Positions 7,032-11,130 of a DNA stretch of 11,130 nt are shown one piece after another. The notes beneath the pieces are model-generated. The model searched no databases. It saw only the letters and a program-made list of their open reading frames with translations, and was not told the DNA's origin. The DNA comes from Ruminococcus sp. UBA3800 (GTDB taxonomy: Bacteria; Bacillota; Clostridia; Oscillospirales; Ruminococcaceae). The stretch lies in assembly GCA_002368715.1 (NCBI GenBank), contig DFEO01000073.1, forward strand, positions 1-11,130, written 5' to 3'. Each line of letters opens with the position of its first letter. Within the stretch, counting starts at the first letter, position 1. The translations under genes were made by a program, and so were the position numbers.

Positions 7032-8117
7032 TCAGAATTTGACCGGATTAGCGGAAAGATATTTCTTTACCATCAGGGCGATCTTGAAAATGATCGCATG
7101 GTCAAACTCTCTCAGGTCAAGGCCTGTGAGCTTCTTGATTTTTTCAAGCCTGTACACCAGAGTGTTCCTGTGTACGAACAGCTTTCTCGAAGTCTCGGAA
7201 ACGTTGAGGTTGTTTTCAAAGAACTTCTGTATTGTGAAAAGAGTTTCGTGATCGAGAGATTCGATCGAACCCTTTTTGAACACTTCCTTCAGGAAAGTCT
7301 CGCAAAGCGTTGTGGGAAGGTGATAGATGAGCCTTGCAATACCGAGATCGTCATAGGATACGATATTCTTGTCAGTGTCGAACACCTTGCCGACCTCAAG
7401 AGAGATCTGAGCTTCCTTAAAGCTCCTTGCAAGATCCTTCACTCCCTCAACAACAGTTCCTATACCCACATTCACTCTGGTATAGAACTCGCTCGAAAGT
7501 GTGTCCGAGATAGAGCGTGCCAGCTTTTCCAGGCTCTTCGACTCGATGCCGTTTGCCACTTCTTTTACAAGCACGATATCGCTCTCGGTGATATTGAACA
7601 CAAAATCCTTGTTCTTGTCAGGGAACAGGTTCTGTATAACATCATAAGCCGATACATCGTTTGTGGAAACTATCCTTATGAGCAGAACGACCCTCGAAAT
7701 GTCCGAGCTGAAATGCAGCTCTCTTGCCTTGACGTGGATATCTCCCGGAAGAACATTGTCAAGTATGACGTTCTTGATAAAGTTGTTGCGGTCATACTTT
7801 TCATCATAATACTGCTTGATACTGGAAAGAGTGATAGCAAGAATGCTTGCATACTTGGCTGCTACCTCGTCTGTGCCTTCGACAAACACAGCATAGTCAG
7901 GCTTCATATGCGCACCGAAAGGCTTGTAGGTATAGCCGTCACGGACGAATATGTCATGTGTGTCGCCAAGATCAAGAGATACGAACTCATTGGTGAAGCC
8001 GACCTGCGAAAGCTCGGAACAAGCAATGATCGTTGCGTTCTCATCGATAACACCTATAACACAGTCGATAGTGTCACGCATCTGATGTACTACGCTTTGA
8101 AATAATCTGTTTGACAT
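7032..8117 (-). CDS. CdaR/PucR-type transcriptional regulator
   Basis: 361 aa. The C-terminal part (about 292-350) is a PucR-type HTH_30 domain: FENNLNVSETSRKLFVHRNT, then LVYRLEKIKKLTGLDL and a closing helix. The middle region (about 130-260) resembles the GGDEF-like segment of CdaR-family regulators, and the N-terminus (1-120) a small sensory domain; these two calls are softer. CdaR/PucR proteins usually activate catabolic genes in response to sugar diacids, purines or similar ligands. ATG at 8117 has AGGGGA at 6 nt. The gene is collinear with ftsE (54 bp apart), with no strong promoter seen between them, so it may be the first gene of the ftsEX/M23 transcript, or ftsEX may simply be read from it. 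No catabolic gene is adjacent on the same strand, so the ligand and targets are unknown. Confidence 0.85.
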   Translation of the reverse strand: MSNRLFQSVVHQMRDTIDCVIGVIDENATIIACSELSQVGFTNEFVSLDLGDTHDIFVRDGYTYKPFGAHMKPDYAVFVEGTDEVAAKYASILAITLSSIKQYYDEKYDRNNFIKNVILDNVLPGDIHVKARELHFSSDISRVVLLIRIVSTNDVSAYDVIQNLFPDKNKDFVFNITESDIVLVKEVANGIESKSLEKLARSISDTLSSEFYTRVNVGIGTVVEGVKDLARSFKEAQISLEVGKVFDTDKNIVSYDDLGIARLIYHLPTTLCETFLKEVFKKGSIESLDHETLFTIQKFFENNLNVSETSRKLFVHRNTLVYRLEKIKKLTGLDLREFDHAIIFKIALMVKKYLSANPVKF

Positions 8118-8151
8118 GTTTTTTCCCCTCTTACCTGCATTAGAATTTTCT

Positions 8152-8175
8152 GTCAGGGCTGATGCCCTTTCTGAC
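8152..8175 (-). promoter_or_regulatory. Hairpin in the regulator gene leader
   Basis: In the minus-strand RNA GTCAG (8175-8171) pairs with CTGAC (8156-8152), and GGC pairs with GCC inside it, leaving a bulge. It lies in the 95-nt leader between the predicted start near 8212 and the ATG at 8117. No T tract follows, so it is not a terminator. Confidence 0.4.
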
Positions 8176-8218
8176 TATCCTGATTGCCTGCTCCGCAGAC
8201 AACAGTCCGTATAGAATC

Positions 8219-8247
8219 ATTATAACAAAAAATCTTACTCTTTGCAA
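8219..8247 (-). promoter_or_regulatory. Sigma-A promoter of the regulator (and likely ftsEX/M23) transcript
   Basis: On the minus strand TTGCAA (8247-8242), a 17-bp spacer and TATAAT (8224-8219), with TG at the extended -10 position. It is the only strong promoter found upstream of the five-gene block. Confidence 0.85.
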
Positions 8248-8318
8248 GTGTTTTATAGTGAAATTACGCAAAAAAACTTTTTCCAGCCATTTTTGCGCCC
8301 TCACTGACGATCTAGATA

Positions 8319-8353
8319 TTACAAATTGTAACACATTTCGGCTTAAAATGTGT
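8319..8353. promoter_or_regulatory. Two adjoining dyads in the divergent intergenic region
   Basis: TTACAAATTGTAA (8319-8331) is a perfect 6-bp dyad around one base. Sharing its last base, ACACATTT (8331-8338) and AAATGTGT (8346-8353) form a second perfect 8-bp dyad with a 7-nt loop. They lie about 72 bp upstream of the regulator's -35 box and about 190 bp before the fhs -35 box. Possible operators; the binding protein is unknown. Confidence 0.4.
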
Positions 8354-8540
8354 GAATATTCTGTTAAAAACCGTTATCTGACATTTTAGCTTAGCTGTAA
8401 ACCACGATATATTGTTGTTTGGAGTAACCAATTTGTAATTATTAAATTTTTTGTTAATATGTACAAAACCGGGCTTGCTCTTTTGTATAAATGTTCATCC
8501 GGGCAGTTTCTGGAAAGGGTAGAATGGTTATTTATTATCC

Positions 8541-8569
8541 TTGAAATTTTAATAGTTATGTGATATAAT
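8541..8569 (+). promoter_or_regulatory. Sigma-A promoter of fhs
   Basis: TTGAAA (8541-8546), a 17-bp spacer and TATAAT (8564-8569), with TG at 8561-8562 giving an extended -10. Predicted start near 8576, so the fhs leader is about 93 nt. Confidence 0.88.
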
Positions 8570-8594
8570 ACCAATATTGATCGTGCTGATAATG

Positions 8595-8635
8595 GCGGAC
8601 GTGTTTTCCGGGGCTTTGCTGCCGGGTGCGTCTGC
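8595..8635 (+). promoter_or_regulatory. Structured fhs leader
   Basis: GCGGACG (8595-8601) pairs with CGTCTGC (8629-8635), 7 bp with one G-U. Inside, CCGG (8608-8611) can pair with CCGG (8622-8625). fhs genes in Firmicutes are often controlled by the ZTP (pfl) riboswitch, but I could not fit its conserved core here, so I call only a structured leader. The element ends 21 nt before the ribosome site (8655-8660). Confidence 0.4.
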
Positions 8636-8668
8636 TTGGAAAATCTGTTTTGAAAAGGAGTTTTTATT

Positions 8669-10339
8669 ATGCTGTCGGATATCGAGATCGCAAAGCAGGC
8701 AAAGATGCTGAAAATCGGAGAGATCGCCCGTAAGCTTGGAATAAGCGAGGACGAGCTCGAACCCTACGGACACTACAAGGCAAAGCTTTCGGAGAGCGTT
8801 TTTGAAAGAACGAAAAACGACCCCGACGGAAAGCTCATCCTTGTGACCGCAATAAACCCGACACCTGCCGGCGAGGGCAAGACCACTGTTTCGGTCGGCC
8901 TTGCGGAGAGCCTTAATAAGATAGGCAAGAAAACTGCACTTGCACTCAGAGAGCCATCTTTAGGACCCGTGTTCGGCATCAAGGGCGGTGCCGCAGGCGG
9001 CGGCTATGCACAGGTGGTGCCTATGGAGGACATCAACCTTCACTTTACGGGCGATATGCACTCTATCACTGCGGCAAACAATCTTCTCTGTGCTCTTATC
9101 GACAACCACCTCCAGCAGGGAAATGCGCTGAGGCTGGATCAGAGAAGGATCCTTTTCAAAAGATGTATGGATATGAACGACCGTGCTCTCAGGCAGGTGG
9201 TCATCGGCCTTGGTTCAAAGGCAAACGGTGTCCCCCGTGAGGACGGCTTCCAGATAACGGTCGCTTCCGAGATAATGGCGATCCTCTGTCTTGCGAGCGA
9301 CCTTGCCGACCTGAAAAAGAGGCTGGAGAGCATACTTGTGGGCTATGACCTTGACGGCAACCCCGTCTATGCAGGCCAGCTTGGCGGCTGCGGCGCTATG
9401 ACTGCGCTTCTGAAGGACGCACTCAAGCCGAACCTTGTTCAGACGCTGGAGAACAATCCTGCTTTCATCCACGGCGGTCCCTTTGCAAACATCGCTCACG
9501 GCTGCAACTCGGTGAGAGCCACAAAGCTTGCGCTCAAGCTCTCTGACTACACTGTTACGGAAGCAGGCTTCGGCTCCGACCTGGGTGCGGAGAAGTTTAT
9601 GGATATAAAATGCCGCATGGCAGGACTGAAGCCTTCATGCGTCGTTCTTGTCGCAACCATCAGGGCGCTGAAATATAACGGCGGAGTGCCGAGAGCAGAG
9701 CTTACGGCCGAGAACGTTGAGGCGCTCGAAAAGGGGACCGTGAATCTCAGGACACATATCGAGAATATGAGAAAGTTCGGCGTTCCTGTCGTTGTTGCCA
9801 TAAACCGCTTTGCTACCGACACCGATGCCGAGATAGCAGTCATCGAGAGAGTGTGCGGCGAAATGGGCGCACAGGTCTCGCTGACCGAGATATTTGCAAA
9901 GGGCTCGGAGGGCGGTATCGACCTTGCCAACAAGGTGGTCGCAACTATCGACAGCTGCGAGAGCAATTATGCTCCGCTCTATGACGAGAAGCTGCCTATC
10001 AAAGAAAAGCTCGATATCATAGCAAAACAGATCTACCGTGCAGACGGTGTGACCTATACATCACAGGCCGAGAAGGCTCTTGCCGAGATCGAAAAGCTGG
10101 GCTTTGACAAGATACCCGTGTGCGTTGCAAAAACACAGTATTCTCTTTCGGACGACCCTGCAAAGCTTGGCAGACCCGAGAACTTCAATATCACCGTAAG
10201 GGATATTAGAGTGTCTGCCGGAGCAGGCTTTGTGGTGGTATATACGGGAGATATCCTCACTATGCCCGGACTTCCCAAAAAGCCTGCGGCTGAGAGCATC
10301 GACTGTGATAACGAGGGAAATATATACGGATTATTCTGA
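8669..10339 (+). CDS. fhs: Formate--tetrahydrofolate ligase
   Basis: 556 aa, the normal full length. It makes 10-formyl-tetrahydrofolate from formate, tetrahydrofolate and ATP in the cytoplasm, feeding purine synthesis, formyl-methionine, or the methyl branch of reductive acetogenesis. The P-loop [10 protein letters not shown] lies at 64-73, and the strongly conserved run [20 protein letters not shown] follows at 94-113, then [10 protein letters not shown] at 120-129. The C-terminus ends in the family-typical NIYGLF. ATG at 8669 has AAGGAG at 8 nt. It has its own promoter, divergent from the regulator gene, and is followed after 6 bp by a terminator-like hairpin. No folD or other folate gene is visible in the window. 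Confidence 0.98.
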   Translation: MLSDIEIAKQAKMLKIGEIARKLGISEDELEPYGHYKAKLSESVFERTKNDPDGKLILVTAINPTPAGEGKTTVSVGLAESLNKIGKKTALALREPSLGPVFGIKGGAAGGGYAQVVPMEDINLHFTGDMHSITAANNLLCALIDNHLQQGNALRLDQRRILFKRCMDMNDRALRQVVIGLGSKANGVPREDGFQITVASEIMAILCLASDLADLKKRLESILVGYDLDGNPVYAGQLGGCGAMTALLKDALKPNLVQTLENNPAFIHGGPFANIAHGCNSVRATKLALKLSDYTVTEAGFGSDLGAEKFMDIKCRMAGLKPSCVVLVATIRALKYNGGVPRAELTAENVEALEKGTVNLRTHIENMRKFGVPVVVAINRFATDTDAEIAVIERVCGEMGAQVSLTEIFAKGSEGGIDLANKVVATIDSCESNYAPLYDEKLPIKEKLDIIAKQIYRADGVTYTSQAEKALAEIEKLGFDKIPVCVAKTQYSLSDDPAKLGRPENFNITVRDIRVSAGAGFVVVYTGDILTMPGLPKKPAAESIDCDNEGNIYGLF

Positions 10340-10345
10340 TAGTTT

Positions 10346-10393
10346 AAAAACGGGCATCCTCATTTGTCGGGGGTGCCTGATATTCCCGTTTTT
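10346..10393 (+). terminator. Terminator-like hairpin after fhs, abutting the next ribosome site
   Basis: AAAAACGGG (10346-10354) pairs with CCCGTTTTT (10385-10393). An alternative inner stem pairs 10353-10359 (GGCATCC) with 10371-10377 (GGGTGCC), sharing two Gs with the outer one. The T tract (10389-10393) is followed at once by GGGAGGG, the ribosome site of the next gene. Confidence 0.7.
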
Positions 10394-10409
10394 GGGAGGG
10401 TGAGAAAAG

Positions 10410-11130
10410 TTGGGACAGCTGCTTGAAAAAACAGCCGCAGATACCGCCGCACAGGCATCGGACGCACAGGATCAAAAACAGCCGGAACGAAAAAAACGCT
10501 TTCGCTTGCCGGGACAGCTTGCAGCGGCGCTGATAACAGCCGGCGTTATGGGGCTGTTAAATATCATAGCCTGGCAGAGCACGGCCTTCTGCGACTTTTA
10601 TACTGCCCATATTTTTCCGCTGTGGCGTGCAACTTACGGACGGCTGACATCGCTTGTGCCGTTTTCCTTCGGAGAGCTGCTGCTGGTCATCGCAGTGTTC
10701 GGGCTGCCTGTTTCGCTGGCGGTCATGGCGGTGCTCCTTATCGCACGAAAAAACAGCCGCAAAAAGACCGCTGCGGTGTTTGGCTATGTCTACATATGGA
10801 TACTCGTGTTCGTCCTTTCGGTCCAGACTCTCAACTGCTTTATCCTCTATCACTGCTCGTCGTTTGCAGAGATAAACGGGATCCCCGTCGGGGGGTATAC
10901 GCATAAGCAGCTCGAGGAGCTGGGCGACGCTCTGACAGTTAAGCTGAACGAGCTGAGCACACAGGTAGAGCGTGACAGCGATGGGCATTTCGTCCTTACG
11001 GCGGATGTGGACAGGACCGCTGCCGAGGCGGTGGAAAAGCTTGGGGACGAGTTTAAGAACCTCGGCGGATATACCGTGAGGCCAAAGCCCGTTTTCTTTT
11101 CTTTTTTTATGAGCCAGATGGATCTTATGG
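10410..11130 (+). CDS. DUF3810-like membrane protein, N-terminal part, TTG start
   Basis: 240 codons are visible; the gene runs off the right edge. The start is TTG at 10410: an in-frame TGA lies at 10401-10403, GGGAGGG (10394-10400) is 9 nt upstream, and the first in-frame ATG is over 40 codons in, after the start of the first membrane span. A charged N-terminus (to about 33) precedes spans near 36-55, 83-110 and 122-142. An extracytoplasmic region follows with LNCFILYHCSSFAE (141-154) and a helical YTHKQLEELGDALTVKLNEL segment. The spacing of spans and the N-x5-H/R-x3-FAE element recall the DUF3810 family, whose function is not known. It follows fhs by 70 bp and shows no promoter of its own, so it probably depends on read-through of the hairpin. 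Confidence 0.7.
   Translation, partial: MGQLLEKTAADTAAQASDAQDQKQPERKKRFRLPGQLAAALITAGVMGLLNIIAWQSTAFCDFYTAHIFPLWRATYGRLTSLVPFSFGELLLVIAVFGLPVSLAVMAVLLIARKNSRKKTAAVFGYVYIWILVFVLSVQTLNCFILYHCSSFAEINGIPVGGYTHKQLEELGDALTVKLNELSTQVERDSDGHFVLTADVDRTAAEAVEKLGDEFKNLGGYTVRPKPVFFSFFMSQMDLM

Larger units (their letters stand above)
8118..8668. other. Divergent intergenic region between regulator and fhs
   Basis: This 551-bp AT-rich region has no credible gene. From left to right it holds the regulator's leader hairpin, its promoter (8219-8247), the two dyads (8319-8353), and an AT-rich stretch to 8540 that includes CCGGGC direct copies near 8470 and 8500. The fhs promoter (8541-8569) and the fhs leader follow. 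Confidence 0.6.

Noticed and set aside
7098..8105. 335-codon open frame on the plus strand opposite the CdaR/PucR-type gene
   Set aside because: No recognisable domain and no ribosome site; it mirrors the real gene, whose HTH domain, RBS and promoter are clear. Long antisense frames also lie opposite both M23 genes and are likewise by-products of codon bias.
8140..8334. 64-codon frame upstream of the regulator on the minus strand
   Set aside because: No ribosome site; its start and even its internal ATG at 8220 lie upstream of the predicted transcription start near 8212.
8433..8460. Second plus-strand promoter for fhs (TTGTAA, 16 bp, TAATAT)
   Set aside because: Both boxes are weak and the region is AT-rich; the promoter at 8541-8569 is far better.
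8576..8668. ZTP (pfl) or THF riboswitch upstream of fhs
   Set aside because: Gene context fits ZTP, but the conserved core could not be aligned by eye; listed only as a structured leader.

Overview
The window looks like chromosomal DNA of a low- to mid-GC Firmicute, most likely a Clostridia member near Ruminococcus/Oscillospiraceae. Grounds are AGGAGG-type ribosome sites, consensus sigma-A promoters with 17-bp spacers, a surface protein ending in an NPGTG-type sorting signal, and an FtsEX operon with secreted coiled-coil M23 peptidases. The taxonomic call is inference; no marker gene is present. I see no rRNA, tRNA, CRISPR array, insertion sequence, phage or plasmid gene.

Left part (1-2160, minus strand genes): the 5' end of an NAD(P)-binding oxidoreductase gene with a perfect promoter set among repeated AAGTTGT motifs. 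A 364-bp gene-free stretch follows, holding two opposed terminator-like hairpins; the plus-strand one has no gene to serve and may end a small RNA. Next comes a secreted, probably wall-anchored BspA-like leucine-rich-repeat protein with one dockerin/EF-hand-like loop. Its consensus promoter sits beside a decayed tandem copy of itself.

Centre (2131-8247, minus strand): a five-gene collinear block, read right to left: a CdaR/PucR-type regulator, ftsE, ftsX, and two paralogous secreted coiled-coil M23 peptidases, closed by a terminator at 2131-2157. FtsE powers the membrane protein FtsX, whose outer loop in other bacteria engages coiled-coil hydrolase partners. The two M23 proteins are the natural candidates for those partners. 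Both keep all five expected catalytic and zinc residues, so they should be true peptidoglycan endopeptidases rather than EnvC-like inactive activators. Both carry a cysteine-rich insert in the catalytic domain.

Right part (8248-11130): an AT-rich divergent intergenic region with two dyads and facing promoters, then fhs (formate-tetrahydrofolate ligase) with a structured leader. A terminator-like hairpin directly abuts the ribosome site of a TTG-started DUF3810-like membrane protein gene, which runs off the window.

Most of this is conventional cell-division, wall and one-carbon metabolism. I did not find a clearly new defence or mobile system. The points most worth following are the paired FtsEX-linked M23 enzymes with their cysteine insert, the regulator at the head of that operon, and the several structured leaders.
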